Of a stretch of 64,000 nucleotides of DNA, positions 17,135 through 26,301 are shown piece after piece. Origin of the DNA: Tatumella saanichensis. Its GTDB lineage: Bacteria > Pseudomonadota > Gammaproteobacteria > Enterobacterales > Enterobacteriaceae. Where the stretch lies: contig NZ_ATMI01000005.1 in the NCBI RefSeq assembly GCF_000439375.1, positions 1 through 64,000 of the forward strand, read 5' to 3'. The position numbers were made by a program, and so were the translations under genes. Below the pieces are notes generated by a model that made no database searches, had not been told where the DNA came from, and was given only the letters and a program-made list of their open reading frames with translations. How positions within the stretch are numbered: the first letter of the stretch is position 1; every line of letters starts with the position of its first letter.

Positions 17135-18634
17135 TCAGGGCTTATTACCCTGTCCCCCGGCCCCCGTAGATTGACCTTGTCTGCCGCCATTACTTTGAGA
17201 AGCATCATGACGGCCTGCTGATGCAGCTGCGGGGCTATTATTACGGCTAGCTGTTCCCTGAGAGTTTGGCTGACTGTGCGGTGCTGCAGCTGAGGCCGAT
17301 GGCGTCGAAGACTGAGGCGTAGCCGTCGCTGCCGGTGCAGGAGTATCACTGGTATCAGTGGCCATATGTGGCTGCATTGCGGTTCCTTGCAGGGCGTCAT
17401 CCATTACGTGGGTAAAATCCTGCCAAGAGCAGTAGCCATTACTGTCTGTTGGACAGCCACTGAGTTCCAGTGTCACACGTTTAGGCGGATGACTCAGACT
17501 AAGGTCCTCGGCATTACGCAATTGTTCGGTGCTCTGGTAGACATATTCAATCTTCAACAAGTCTTTGTTGTTTTTCTTGTCATGCCAACGTTCAAATACT
17601 AACTGTCCACCGATCGGCGTTTGCTCATACTGGTCAGGCAGCTGATAAGGTTTCACTTTCAGAGAAGCTAGCAGTGACGCAATATTCGAGTCATGCCCAA
17701 CCATAATGGTGACAGCGGGTGCCGAATTGTTATCTTGATCAATCAACTGACTACGAATGTAGTCGACCAATGGTGCAGCCACATCGTGGGCCACTGCCGG
17801 CGTGGTGAACAGGATATTTTGATAGGCACTTTTAATTGATGACAGGGCCTGCCACTGTTCAGGGGTGGTCACTTTACCCCAAGCCACCTGATCCGCTGGA
17901 AAGCCTTGGTAATATTGTAAAGTAAAGGCATCCACCAGCGCATTACCGGTTTTTAAAGCCCCTTCGACGCTAGGCTCTTTGCCTTTAATAATACTGAATT
18001 TATTTGGCGTGGCCGCCAGAGTACACTTCTCTTTGCCTTTACACTCGGCAGAGGCGGCATAACCGCTGACCGCAGAAAGTTGGTTATAGGCACTTTGCAG
18101 CGGAGTCTGTTTGGCTTGCTGCTGCATCGCTTCCACAGCAGCTTTGGCAAATTCTGGGCTGCCATTGCTAATGATCGGATTAAACACTGGATCCATCGTC
18201 CCCATGGCATCCTGATGGGTAACGCTCACATCACAGCCCGGAAAAGCGCCGGTAACAAAATATTGTGCCGTTGCCACAGTGCGCTGCAGGCTGTTGGCAT
18301 AAACAAACACTGAGTTTGGATCTGGACACTGATTAGCCTTAATCACTCCCTGCTGGACCAGCCAGTCATGGGTATATTTCCCCATGTAGACTTCAAGTAC
18401 GCCCCCGCGGGTGGTCAGCTCCCCGCCAGGCACATCCCATTGAGGCCATTTTTTATCAGAAGATTGCTCAAGCAGGCTTCCTCCCTGAGCCAGAGGCGCG
18501 CGCAGATTATGTCGGCTCAACATTAAGACCTGTTGCAGTTGCATACCACTGTCAGTCTCTGCTGCCATTGCACTCATACTGGCTGGCAGGGCCGCCAATA
18601 CTGCGAGTGTACATAAGCTCAGTTTCTTCATCAT
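17135..18634 (-). CDS. agp: Agp-type periplasmic glucose-1-phosphatase with a low-complexity C-terminal tail
   Basis: A 499-residue protein; E. coli Agp has 413. After a Sec signal peptide (about residues 1-24) comes the histidine acid phosphatase domain with the catalytic RHxxRxP motif in SRHNLRAP (about residues 40-47) and the distal HD pair in VGHDSNIASLL. Long runs such as YANSLQRTVATAQYF and DAFTLQYYQGFPADQVAWG match Agp rather than the phytase AppA. Agp frees glucose from glucose-1-phosphate and can act on other sugar or inositol phosphates. Beyond about residue 415 there is an extra stretch of some 80 residues built almost only of S, T, P, A, Q, N and G, ending GAGGQGNKP. It is not part of the family domain and is probably disordered. 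Confidence 0.93.
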   Translation of the reverse strand: MMKKLSLCTLAVLAALPASMSAMAAETDSGMQLQQVLMLSRHNLRAPLAQGGSLLEQSSDKKWPQWDVPGGELTTRGGVLEVYMGKYTHDWLVQQGVIKANQCPDPNSVFVYANSLQRTVATAQYFVTGAFPGCDVSVTHQDAMGTMDPVFNPIISNGSPEFAKAAVEAMQQQAKQTPLQSAYNQLSAVSGYAASAECKGKEKCTLAATPNKFSIIKGKEPSVEGALKTGNALVDAFTLQYYQGFPADQVAWGKVTTPEQWQALSSIKSAYQNILFTTPAVAHDVAAPLVDYIRSQLIDQDNNSAPAVTIMVGHDSNIASLLASLKVKPYQLPDQYEQTPIGGQLVFERWHDKKNNKDLLKIEYVYQSTEQLRNAEDLSLSHPPKRVTLELSGCPTDSNGYCSWQDFTHVMDDALQGTAMQPHMATDTSDTPAPAATATPQSSTPSASAAAPHSQPNSQGTASRNNSPAAASAGRHDASQSNGGRQGQSTGAGGQGNKP

Positions 18635-18830
18635 TGTACCGTTTCCATGATTTCCGGGGCGTGGGTAAAAGGTTTTCAGCGCGAGGCTTCAAACAGACTG
18701 GCGGCCAGTCTCAGTGCTGACAACAACGCGCAGAGATCCTTTCACTATATCAAACTTCTGTGCGGGTGAAAGGGAGAATACGCTGAATATCGTTATGGGA
18801 GTTAACCGCTAGGATCGCGAAGAATAGACG

Positions 18831-18857
18831 AAAAAAAACCAGCTTTTAAGCTGGTTT
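18831..18857 (-). terminator. Terminator of the tRNA-Ser transcript
   Basis: On the minus strand AAACCAGCTT/AAGCTGGTTT is followed by a run of T. It lies 9 bp beyond the CCA end of the downstream tRNA-Ser gene. Confidence 0.85.
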
Positions 18858-18865
18858 CTTAAATA

Positions 18866-18953
18866 TGGCGGAGGAGGAGAGATTCGAACTCTCGGAGGGT
18901 TTCCCCTCGGCGGTTTTCAAGACCGCTGCCTTCGGCCGCTCGGCCACCCCTCC
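18866..18953 (-). tRNA. serT: tRNA-Ser (anticodon UGA), downstream copy
   Basis: An 88-nt class II tRNA on the minus strand: GGAGGGG acceptor stem, anticodon TGA in GGTCTTGAAAACC, a variable arm GAGGG-GAAA-CCCTC, T-arm GAGTTCGAATCTC and an encoded CCA end. It differs from the copy 56 bp upstream at three bases. Confidence 0.96.
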
Positions 18954-19009
18954 GTTGGGGTTCAGAACAACGCATGTTCTGTAGAGCGAAACTCACTACA
19001 GGAGCGAGA

Positions 19010-19097
19010 TGGCGGAGGAGGAGAGATTCGAACTCTCGGATGGTTTCCCATCGGCGGTTTTCAAGACCGCTGCCTTCAGCCGCTCGGCCACCCCTCC
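19010..19097 (-). tRNA. serT: tRNA-Ser (anticodon UGA), upstream copy
   Basis: The same 88-nt class II tRNA as its neighbour with the same TGA anticodon. Its variable arm reads GATGG-GAAA-CCATC, a paired change relative to the other copy, and one D-loop base differs. E. coli has a single serT next to yccA, the same location. Confidence 0.96.
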
Positions 19098-19321
19098 GCA
19101 ATGAGGCGCACTATAAACATCCCCCTCGGGCTTGTAAAGCCCCCTGTTGATCATTCGTCTGAAAAACAGCCAATTGAGGATTGATTGCTGTTTGAATAAG
19201 CAGATTGCTGCTTTTAAGGCCAATAAAACGCGTAAAGATGGGTAAAACGACTTCAACCCTCAGAGAGCCCTGCGTATGCTGCGGGTAAATTACACTGAGT
19301 ATCTGATAAGAAGGAGTCTTT

Positions 19322-19978
19322 ATGGACAGAATTCTTGCCCCTGCCGGGGCGCGCAGCCTGATCAGCAGTCACAAGGTGCTGCGTAATACCTATTTTCTGC
19401 TGGGGCTAACCTTAGCTTTCTCTGCGATCATTGCCACTATAAGTACCCGCCTAGCACTGCCAGCACCCAATTTTATCCTGATGCTGGTCGGCTTCTATGG
19501 CTTGATGTTTCTCACCTATCGGTTAGCGGATCGCCCGGCTGGGATATTAGCCGCTTTTGCGTTTACCGGGTTTCTCGGTTACTGCTTGGGGCCGGTACTG
19601 AACCGTTTTCTGTCTGCGGGGATGGGTGATGTGATCGCGCTGGCGCTAGGCGGAACGGCATTGGTGTTTTTCTGCTGTTCGGCGTGGGTGCTGACTACCC
19701 GCCGGGATATGTCGTTCCTCAGCGGCATGATGATGGCTGGCTTCATTGTACTGTTGGTCGGAATGGTAGCGAATATCTTCCTTAACCTGCCTGCATTACA
19801 GATGGCACTGAGTGCACTGTTTATTCTGTTCTCTGCTGGTGCCATCCTTTGGGAGACCAGTAACATTATTCATGGTGGCGAAACAAACTATATTCGTGCC
19901 ACCGTCAGCCTGTATGTGTCGCTGTATAACATTTTTGTTAGCTTGCTCAGCTTGCTTGGCTTTTCCCGCAGTAACTAA
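19322..19978 (+). CDS. yccA: YccA, Bax inhibitor-1 family membrane protein (FtsH modulator)
   Basis: A 218-residue protein with seven hydrophobic helices, close to the 219 residues of E. coli YccA. Recognisable stretches are [20 protein letters not shown] at the N-terminus and [18 protein letters not shown] and [17 protein letters not shown] near the end, the typical TMBIM/UPF0005 signature. E. coli YccA is both a substrate and a modulator of the membrane protease FtsH and protects a jammed SecY. An AAGGAG site precedes the ATG. A clear terminator follows. Confidence 0.95.
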   Translation: MDRILAPAGARSLISSHKVLRNTYFLLGLTLAFSAIIATISTRLALPAPNFILMLVGFYGLMFLTYRLADRPAGILAAFAFTGFLGYCLGPVLNRFLSAGMGDVIALALGGTALVFFCCSAWVLTTRRDMSFLSGMMMAGFIVLLVGMVANIFLNLPALQMALSALFILFSAGAILWETSNIIHGGETNYIRATVSLYVSLYNIFVSLLSLLGFSRSN

Positions 19979-20000
19979 GAATGAGTCGTTTTCAACACCT

Positions 20001-20026
20001 ACCTGCCCCACGGGCAGGTATTTTTT
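20001..20026 (+). terminator. Terminator after yccA
   Basis: ACCTGCCC/GGGCAGGT hairpin with a short loop followed by TTTTTT, starting 22 bp after the yccA stop. Confidence 0.88.
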
Positions 20027-20077
20027 CGTCGGGCACTCTTTGCTACACTCCGCCACAGTTTAACGAGAGGACAAAAC

Positions 20078-20404
20078 GTGAATTTTGCCGGAACAGAGAT
20101 TGCCACCGATAGTGAAGGCTATCTAAAAAACCCCGCTGACTGGACACCGCAATTGGCAGAACATATTGCCGAGCTAGAAAATATCTCTATGACCGATGCA
20201 CATCGCGAAGTGGTCAGTTTTGTGCGCGAGTTTTATACGGAATTTAATACCTCGCCCGCTATCCGTATGCTGGTCAAAGCGATGGCCAAAAAATATGGCG
20301 AAGAAAAAGGCAACAGCCGTTATCTGTTTCGGCTATTCCCGGAAGGTCCAGCCAAGCAGGCCACCAAAATTGCCGGATTACCCAAACCGGCTAAGTGTCT
20401 GTAA
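20078..20404 (+). CDS. tusE: TusE, sulfur carrier for tRNA 2-thiouridine synthesis
   Basis: A 108-residue protein of the DsrC/TusE family starting at GTG behind a GAGAGG site. It matches E. coli TusE in [39 protein letters not shown] and the C-terminal KPAKCL, whose penultimate cysteine is the persulfide carrier. TusE takes sulfur from TusBCD and passes it to MnmA for s2U34 in tRNAs. The gene is single and converges on yccX. Confidence 0.95.
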   Translation: MNFAGTEIATDSEGYLKNPADWTPQLAEHIAELENISMTDAHREVVSFVREFYTEFNTSPAIRMLVKAMAKKYGEEKGNSRYLFRLFPEGPAKQATKIAGLPKPAKCL

Positions 20405-20406
20405 GC

Positions 20407-20682
20407 TTATCCTGTGGTGAACCCTGATAATGGCTCAATGTCACAGGGTTCACAGCTCATCGCTACAACACAGGCTGCTGGTGGCCCACCCGCCCTGATC
20501 CAGGCAGTTACCTGCTCTACTCCATTCTGATCACCCTGCAACAGAATATCAACCGAGCCATCACTGAGGTTACGCGCGTAACCGGTCAACTGATGCCTTT
20601 CGGCCTGCTGACGGGTACTGTCACGAAAATAAACGCCCTGTACCTTGCCGGAAACCCTGATTTTAACGCTGATATTTGTCAT
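20407..20682 (-). CDS. yccX: YccX, acylphosphatase
   Basis: A 91-residue protein with the acylphosphatase signature: [14 protein letters not shown] (catalytic arginine in GVYFR) and [11 protein letters not shown] (catalytic asparagine in RN). It hydrolyses acyl phosphates such as carbamoyl phosphate and acetyl phosphate. It converges on tusE, leaving 2 bp between their stops, and diverges from rlmI. The gene order tusE-yccX-rlmI is as in E. coli. Confidence 0.95.
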   Translation of the reverse strand: MTNISVKIRVSGKVQGVYFRDSTRQQAERHQLTGYARNLSDGSVDILLQGDQNGVEQVTAWIRAGGPPAACVVAMSCEPCDIEPLSGFTTG

Positions 20683-20768
20683 ACTTCTGCTCCTTACCTT
20701 GCTGGTGGTTTGCTTTTTTTCTACCCCGGCACGACAATAGCGCCCTTTTATTTTTGGTACTGATAATT

Positions 20769-21959
20769 ATGACTGCCCGTTTGATTCTTTCCAAGGGACG
20801 AGAAAAATCCCTGTTACGCCGCCACCCTTGGGTGTTTTCCGGGGCGATCAACCGCGTTGAAGGCAATGCGATTTCTGGGGAAACGGTAGATGTCTGTGAC
20901 CATAAAGGCCAGTGGCTAGCCCGTGCAGCCTGGTCACCGCAGTCACAGATCAGAGCACGTGTCTGGACTTGGGATTCTGAGGAAAGTATCGATATCGCTT
21001 TCTTTACCCGCAAGTTGAACCAAGCCCTGACACTGCGTCAGTGGCTAGCGAAGGCCGATAACTTGGATAGCTACCGGCTGATCGCCGGAGAATCAGACGG
21101 TTTACCCGGTATTACTATCGATAAGTTCTGTGATTATCTAGTGGTCCAACTGCTGTCTGCCGGTGCAGAATATCAGCGTCCGGCCCTGGTGACAGCACTG
21201 CAAGACTGTTTCCCAGAATGCAGTATCTATGACCGTTCAGATGTGGCGGTGCGTAAGAAAGAAGGCCTGCCGCTGAGCCACGGGCTGATCTGCGGCGAAC
21301 AACCGCCAGCATTATTGCCGATCACCGAGCACGGCATGAAGCTGCTGGTCAATATTAAAGAGGGTCATAAAACCGGTTACTATCTTGATCAACGCGACAG
21401 CCGTTATGCCCTTCGCCGCTATTCTCAAGATGCGCGAGTGCTTAACTGTTTCTCCTATACCGGCGGCTTTGCGGTCTCTGCCCTGATGGGTGGCTGTAAA
21501 GAAGTGATCAGTGTCGATACCTCTGACGCCGCCCTGGATGTGGCTCGGCAGAACGTAGCGCTGAACCAGTTACCACTGGAGAAAGCGCAGTTTATCCGTG
21601 ATGATGTGTTTAAACTGCTGCGTAGCTACCGTGATAATGGCGAAAAGTTTGATGTCATCGTGATGGATCCGCCGAAGTTTGTGGAGAACAAAAATCAGCT
21701 GACCGGGGCATGTCGCGGATATAAAGACATTAATATGTTGGCGATGCAGCTACTGAACCCAGGTGGGATCCTGCTGACCTTTTCCTGTTCGGGGCTAATG
21801 ACCGTTGATCTCTTCCAGAAAATCATTGCTGATGCAGCACTGGATGCCGGTAAGACCGTCCAGTTGATCGATCAACTGCGTCAGGCTGCCGATCACCCGG
21901 TGATCTCTTCATATCCTGAAGGTCTGTATCTGAAAGGGTTTGTCTGTTACGTTGCCTGA
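20769..21959 (+). CDS. rlmI: RlmI, 23S rRNA m5C1962 methyltransferase
   Basis: Read from the ATG at 20769 the protein has 396 residues, exactly the E. coli RlmI length, and begins [18 protein letters not shown], an N-terminal PUA domain. The SAM-binding Rossmann domain contains [18 protein letters not shown] (motif I), [12 protein letters not shown] (motif IV) and [10 protein letters not shown] with the catalytic cysteine. It methylates cytosine 1962 of 23S rRNA. Longer in-frame readings would overlap yccX and are not conserved. Confidence 0.96.
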   Translation: MTARLILSKGREKSLLRRHPWVFSGAINRVEGNAISGETVDVCDHKGQWLARAAWSPQSQIRARVWTWDSEESIDIAFFTRKLNQALTLRQWLAKADNLDSYRLIAGESDGLPGITIDKFCDYLVVQLLSAGAEYQRPALVTALQDCFPECSIYDRSDVAVRKKEGLPLSHGLICGEQPPALLPITEHGMKLLVNIKEGHKTGYYLDQRDSRYALRRYSQDARVLNCFSYTGGFAVSALMGGCKEVISVDTSDAALDVARQNVALNQLPLEKAQFIRDDVFKLLRSYRDNGEKFDVIVMDPPKFVENKNQLTGACRGYKDINMLAMQLLNPGGILLTFSCSGLMTVDLFQKIIADAALDAGKTVQLIDQLRQAADHPVISSYPEGLYLKGFVCYVA

Positions 21960-22021
21960 CTTGAAAAAGCCGATTCCTGCCCCGATATCTGAGTCACAGA
22001 AACAGGCAGGAGTTAACGTTT

Positions 22022-22336
22022 ATGATGATCACAAAGTTCGCTATCGGTCAGCAGGTTCGCCATAGGTTATCCGGCACACTGGGTGTGGTGGTGGATGTGG
22101 ATGCAGAGTTCTCTGTCTCCCTGCCTGATGAACAACGCCCAGATCAGGCGCTAACCGGTGACCGTCCGTGGTATCACGTAGTCATGGAAGATGAGTCAGG
22201 AGATACGGTGCACACCTATGTGGCCGAGTTACACCTTACCGGCGAAACCGATGATAATCATCCTGACCAACCGGTGTTGGATGAACTAGCGGAAAATGTC
22301 CGTCAGCAACTGCACGCCCCCTATCATTACCATTGA
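22022..22336 (+). CDS. hspQ: HspQ, hemimethylated-DNA-binding-like protein and Lon adaptor
   Basis: A 104-residue acidic protein (105 in E. coli) starting MMITKFAIGQQVRHRLSG, with the YccV-fold stretch GVVVDVDAEFS and RPWYHVVMED. HspQ acts as a specificity-enhancing factor for Lon protease and is heat-inducible in E. coli; an earlier report linked it to hemimethylated oriC. It follows rlmI by 62 bp in the same direction. The E. coli neighbour yccU (CoA-binding domain protein) is not present before yccT. Confidence 0.93.
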   Translation: MMITKFAIGQQVRHRLSGTLGVVVDVDAEFSVSLPDEQRPDQALTGDRPWYHVVMEDESGDTVHTYVAELHLTGETDDNHPDQPVLDELAENVRQQLHAPYHYH

Positions 22337-22542
22337 TCAGAACGACCTTTAGCGGTCAATATTTCACAGCGGGTACCGTCCTGTCCCGCTGATCCTCTCC
22401 CTTCCTTAACTTTCATCGCCCCCCCAAGCCGAGTACCCCTACTAAAAACCGCACAATAAATATGACAAATTGTAAATTTTAATGCGATACTACCCGCGTT
22501 CAAAGACATCCTGTTACTACCTATTTTAGCTCGGGAGCACAA

Positions 22543-23130
22543 ATGAAGTGGATTGCCGCAGTATTCTGCCTGCTGATTGGAAGTTACGTTTCCATGGCGG
22601 ACGCTGTCAGTCTTAAAATTAACCCGGGAATAAATTTGCTGGTACTGGACGGTCATAAGCTGCCGAGTAGCTTGCTGAAAGGTGCAGACAGTATTGAACT
22701 GGAACGCGGACAGCACCAGATTGTCTTCAGCCGTGGGAACAGTCCCACTGCTCGGTTGTGGATCCTAACTTTTGACACCGCCAGTAAATCTGTAACAGTC
22801 GTGCTACCCGCTGATCCAGCATCCCATTCCGGATATACGCCGAAGTTTCAGTTAAGCGATGAGAATCACCAAAATATTCCGGTTATCCAAGACCATCTCC
22901 TGCTATCCGCCGGAGAAGATTATATGCAAGCCATCAGCAACTATAATCTGCTGGATAAAAAGGCGTCTGTTGCAAAATTCAGTACCCACTCGCCGGAGGC
23001 TTCACCACGGGGAGCGGCACTTACCTCAGACAACAGTCAATCTCTGTCGGCGCAATCCGGTGAGAGGTTAATGAAGGGCTCCTCACTGCAAGCATTACGT
23101 TATTGGTTACAGGATTTGCGAATCAGTTGA
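22543..23130 (+). CDS. yccT: YccT/CsgI, DUF2057 periplasmic protein
   Basis: A 195-residue protein with a Sec signal peptide (about residues 1-21, hydrophobic core AAVFCLLIGSYVSMA, cleavage near ADA). The mature protein has the DUF2057 pattern LKINPGINLLVLDGHKL, ELERGQHQIVFSRG and KFQLSDENHQNIPV. In E. coli this protein was reported to slow assembly of the curli subunit CsgA. No curli genes are in the window. It lies between hspQ and mgsA, as in E. coli except for the missing yccU. Confidence 0.87.
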   Translation: MKWIAAVFCLLIGSYVSMADAVSLKINPGINLLVLDGHKLPSSLLKGADSIELERGQHQIVFSRGNSPTARLWILTFDTASKSVTVVLPADPASHSGYTPKFQLSDENHQNIPVIQDHLLLSAGEDYMQAISNYNLLDKKASVAKFSTHSPEASPRGAALTSDNSQSLSAQSGERLMKGSSLQALRYWLQDLRIS

Positions 23131-23195
23131 ACCCTGAATAATGGCCGCGCTACACTGACTGCACAATCTGGCATAAGGTGTTAATAAGGATTACG

Positions 23196-23675
23196 ATGCA
23201 ACAGACCGTCAGAGTATTAGCCACAACCAAACATATCGCTTTAGTCGCCCACGATAACTGCAAAGCCGCACTGCTGGAGTGGGTGAGTAGTAATCAGTCC
23301 TCACTCAGCCCACACATTCTCTATGCTACCGGCACCACCGGTAACCTGATTAATCGCCATTGTGGACTAAACGTTAATCCGCTACTCAGCGGTCCGTTAG
23401 GCGGAGATCAACAGGTCGGCGCGATGATTTCCGAAGGTAAGCTGGATATGCTGATCTTTTTCTGGGATCCGCTGAATGCGGTGCCCCATGACCCGGATGT
23501 TAAAGCGCTGCTGCGATTGGCAACGGTGTGGAATATTCCGGTCGCGACTAACCGCTCTACGGCCGATTTTATTATCAGTTCGCCACTGTATAGCCGCGAT
23601 GTGGAAATCGCGATCCCTGATTACGCACATTATTTGGCTGAACGCTTGCAGGAACCGCTTTCCGATCCAGAGTAA
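23196..23675 (+). CDS. mgsA: MgsA, methylglyoxal synthase
   Basis: Read from the ATG at 23196, preceded by AAGGA, the protein has 159 residues. It contains [19 protein letters not shown] (phosphate-binding start), [31 protein letters not shown] with the catalytic aspartate, and [20 protein letters not shown] with the active-site histidine and aspartate. It converts dihydroxyacetone phosphate to methylglyoxal and phosphate, an overflow from glycolysis under phosphate limitation. It converges on helD with one base between the stop codons. Confidence 0.96.
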   Translation: MQQTVRVLATTKHIALVAHDNCKAALLEWVSSNQSSLSPHILYATGTTGNLINRHCGLNVNPLLSGPLGGDQQVGAMISEGKLDMLIFFWDPLNAVPHDPDVKALLRLATVWNIPVATNRSTADFIISSPLYSRDVEIAIPDYAHYLAERLQEPLSDPE

Positions 23676-23676
23676 T

Positions 23677-25731
23677 TCAGGGCTTTCTCCGTGTAGGGAC
23701 ACCCAGCTGTTTCAACTGTTCCACAAAAACAGAGGGCTGGGATTTATCATAAAGCAACCATAGCTGCTGGCGAGCACGGGTCATGGCAACATAGGCGAGC
23801 CGACGTTCTTCCGCATCAGGAAAGGTTTCATTTTCCGGTAACAGGCCCTGCTCAATTACCGATTCTCTGGCGGGTGCTGGGAAGCCATCCGCACCGTTAT
23901 TCAAGCCAAGAACAATGACGTAATCCGCTTCCTTCCCCTTACTGCTATGGAAGGTCATAAAACGGATGGTCAGACCCGGCCAGCGGGTAGCCGCTTTATT
24001 CAGTAAATCCGGTTTGAGATAGTGGTAACGAGCTAGGATCAGAATGCTCTCCTGTGAGGAAACATAGCCACTCATTTTGTTGATCAGCGCCTCTAACTGA
24101 TCCTCACTGAGTAGCACGATAGATTTTTTATTGCCCTGCGCCACGCTGTTCAGCGCCTTGTTCAGCTGTGCCGGGTTCTGCCGAATAAAACGGCTCGCCA
24201 CATCGCCGATACGCTGAGTAACGCGATAGCTGGTTTCAAGCACGCAGACATCCCCCTCACCAAAAGTCTCATGAAAGCGGGTGGTCAGATTGATTTCAGC
24301 CCCGGCAAAGCGGTAAATGGCCTGCCAGTCATCGCCAACGGCGAATAGGCTGCTGTGACGGTTCTGCTTACGTATCGCTTGGATAAGCGCCGCACGTTGG
24401 GGGGAGATATCTTGAAACTCATCCACCAAGATATGTTTCCACGGGCTAATGAAACGGCCTTTTTCCAGCAGAGCAATAGCCTGGTGGATCAAGCCAGAGA
24501 AATCGACGGCACTTTCCTGCTTAATATGGCTTTTCCACGCCTTAAGTAACGGTGCCATCAGCCGTAGGCGCTTTCCAAACAGGGCGCGGATCTCTTCCGG
24601 TGCCTGTTCGATCATAGCTGCCTGCGCGCCCCCGTGTTCACGCATCAGTGCCAGCCAGCGTTCTAAACGCACTGCCAGACGGTTAGCCAAGGCATCTGAT
24701 TCCCAGAAGGGTCCTTCTGGCAACGGCCACTGCAACTCATCCTGTAACCACTGTCGCCAGCCATTTGCTGCCGATTTTTTCTCAGCACACTGCTGTTGCC
24801 AGACTCGAGTCAGCAACTCACGACGCTGTTTTTCATCGGATTCGAGCTCTGTGATTTTTGGCGATTTATTGCTACCTTGGCGGAGGATCTCAAGCGCAAG
24901 GGAGTGGAACGTGGAAGCTGTCACCTCAGCCTCTCCGGTGGCGCATGCCACCCGCTGACTCAACTCCGAAGCGGCTCCACGACCGAAAGAGAGCAGCAAG
25001 ATCTGATCGGGTGTGGCGGCTCGACGCTCTAATAACCAAGCAGCCCGAGCTGCCAGTACTGATGTTTTACCACTGCCAGCCCCAGCAAGTACCAGTAAAT
25101 TATCCTCACCATTCACCACTGCCTGACATTGTGACGGGTTCAGAGGACCACTGTCGCACTGAGAAAAAAAGGCAGCGTAGCGTTCGATAACCTGTTGTGA
25201 CCACTGACGGTTACGTTCTTGGCGCTGTGCTTCTGTCGCCTCCAACCAGGCTTTGCAAAATGCCCACAGTGGGCGACAGTCATCAAATTCCGATAGACGG
25301 GCCACAGGCAGTGGCAACGCTGCAAATCCCTGTTCAATCGTCTGGCGCAGACCGGTGATCTCTCGACGAGTCAACCAGCTGTCGCGCTGGCACAGCTTCA
25401 TCACCTGCCCATGAATATCACTGAGTACCTGGAAGCTGATCGCCGCCATCTCGTCACTCCATTGATGCCATACAGTAGAAAGGTGCTGAAAAAACTGCTG
25501 AGTTTCCTGCCATTCAGTTCCGTGCAGTCGCACCACTTGGTTATCCGCCAGCTGGAACTCTAGCTCTCCCCAGACCATACCGCGTTTGCACTGAATGCCA
25601 AGTAACTGATTAAAAGGAATGATATATTCATGGCGATCACCACTCACCTCGACCCCTGCAGCTAGCAGGCGAACTCGATTGTAAGGATGCTGAGCCAGTC
25701 GTTTGCCCATTGATGTTGCTTTAAGTTCCAT
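23677..25731 (-). CDS. helD: HelD, DNA helicase IV
   Basis: A 684-residue superfamily 1 helicase, the same length as E. coli helicase IV. After an N-terminal UvrD-unlike domain come the Q-motif region (LNPSQCQAVV), Walker A LAGAGSGKTSVL (about residues 215-226), Walker B VDEFQDISPQRAAL, VGDDWQAIYRFAGAEI (motif III) and the C-terminal motifs TFHSSKGKEADYVIVLG and VAMTRARQQLWLL. It moves 3' to 5' on single-stranded DNA and has a role in recombination. It is divergent from yccF. Confidence 0.95.
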   Translation of the reverse strand: MELKATSMGKRLAQHPYNRVRLLAAGVEVSGDRHEYIIPFNQLLGIQCKRGMVWGELEFQLADNQVVRLHGTEWQETQQFFQHLSTVWHQWSDEMAAISFQVLSDIHGQVMKLCQRDSWLTRREITGLRQTIEQGFAALPLPVARLSEFDDCRPLWAFCKAWLEATEAQRQERNRQWSQQVIERYAAFFSQCDSGPLNPSQCQAVVNGEDNLLVLAGAGSGKTSVLAARAAWLLERRAATPDQILLLSFGRGAASELSQRVACATGEAEVTASTFHSLALEILRQGSNKSPKITELESDEKQRRELLTRVWQQQCAEKKSAANGWRQWLQDELQWPLPEGPFWESDALANRLAVRLERWLALMREHGGAQAAMIEQAPEEIRALFGKRLRLMAPLLKAWKSHIKQESAVDFSGLIHQAIALLEKGRFISPWKHILVDEFQDISPQRAALIQAIRKQNRHSSLFAVGDDWQAIYRFAGAEINLTTRFHETFGEGDVCVLETSYRVTQRIGDVASRFIRQNPAQLNKALNSVAQGNKKSIVLLSEDQLEALINKMSGYVSSQESILILARYHYLKPDLLNKAATRWPGLTIRFMTFHSSKGKEADYVIVLGLNNGADGFPAPARESVIEQGLLPENETFPDAEERRLAYVAMTRARQQLWLLYDKSQPSVFVEQLKQLGVPTRRKP

Positions 25732-25848
25732 GCATCACGCCGTCAGATGAGTTTTTGCTATCAAGCAGTTTAACTGCGAGACCCTTAGGGCTCCAGACAA
25801 AAAACAGGTTACAATTCAGTAACTGTTGAAGTAAGAAGGAAAAAAGTA

Positions 25849-26283
25849 ATGAGAGCAGTCCTTAATATACTGAATTTCGTGCTGGGTGGTTTTTTTACTA
25901 CCCTAGCTTGGCTGTTTGCCACCCTAGTGACCATTGTGCTGGTGTTTACCCTGCCCTTAACCCGCTCTTGCTGGGAGATCACCCGCTTGTCACTGTTCCC
26001 GTTCGGTAATGAAGCCGTCCATGTTGATACCTTGTATCCGGAACGTCGTAACGGTTTACGTAACACCGGTGGTACCTTGCTGAACATTTTCTGGTTTATC
26101 TTTTTCGGCTGGTGGCTGTGCCTAAGCCATATCTCCGCTGGGATCCTGCAATGTGTGACCATCATTGGTATACCTGTTGGGATCGCTAACTTCAAACTGG
26201 CGGCGATTGCACTCTGGCCAGTGGGCCGTCGGGTAGTCTCTGTTGAAGAGGCGAAGTTCGCCCGTCAACGTCAATTTCGCTAA
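25849..26283 (+). CDS. yccF: YccF, inner membrane protein (DUF307)
   Basis: A 144-residue protein with about three to four hydrophobic helices and two copies of the YccF-domain pattern (LPLTRSCWEITRLSLFPFG and IGIPVGIANFKLAAIALWPVG). Its function is unknown. It precedes yccS by 18 bp, and the pair are partners in an operon in E. coli. A GAAGGAAAAA stretch serves as ribosome site. Confidence 0.93.
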   Translation: MRAVLNILNFVLGGFFTTLAWLFATLVTIVLVFTLPLTRSCWEITRLSLFPFGNEAVHVDTLYPERRNGLRNTGGTLLNIFWFIFFGWWLCLSHISAGILQCVTIIGIPVGIANFKLAAIALWPVGRRVVSVEEAKFARQRQFR

Positions 26284-26301
26284 CTACAGCAGGGAGGAAT
26301 A

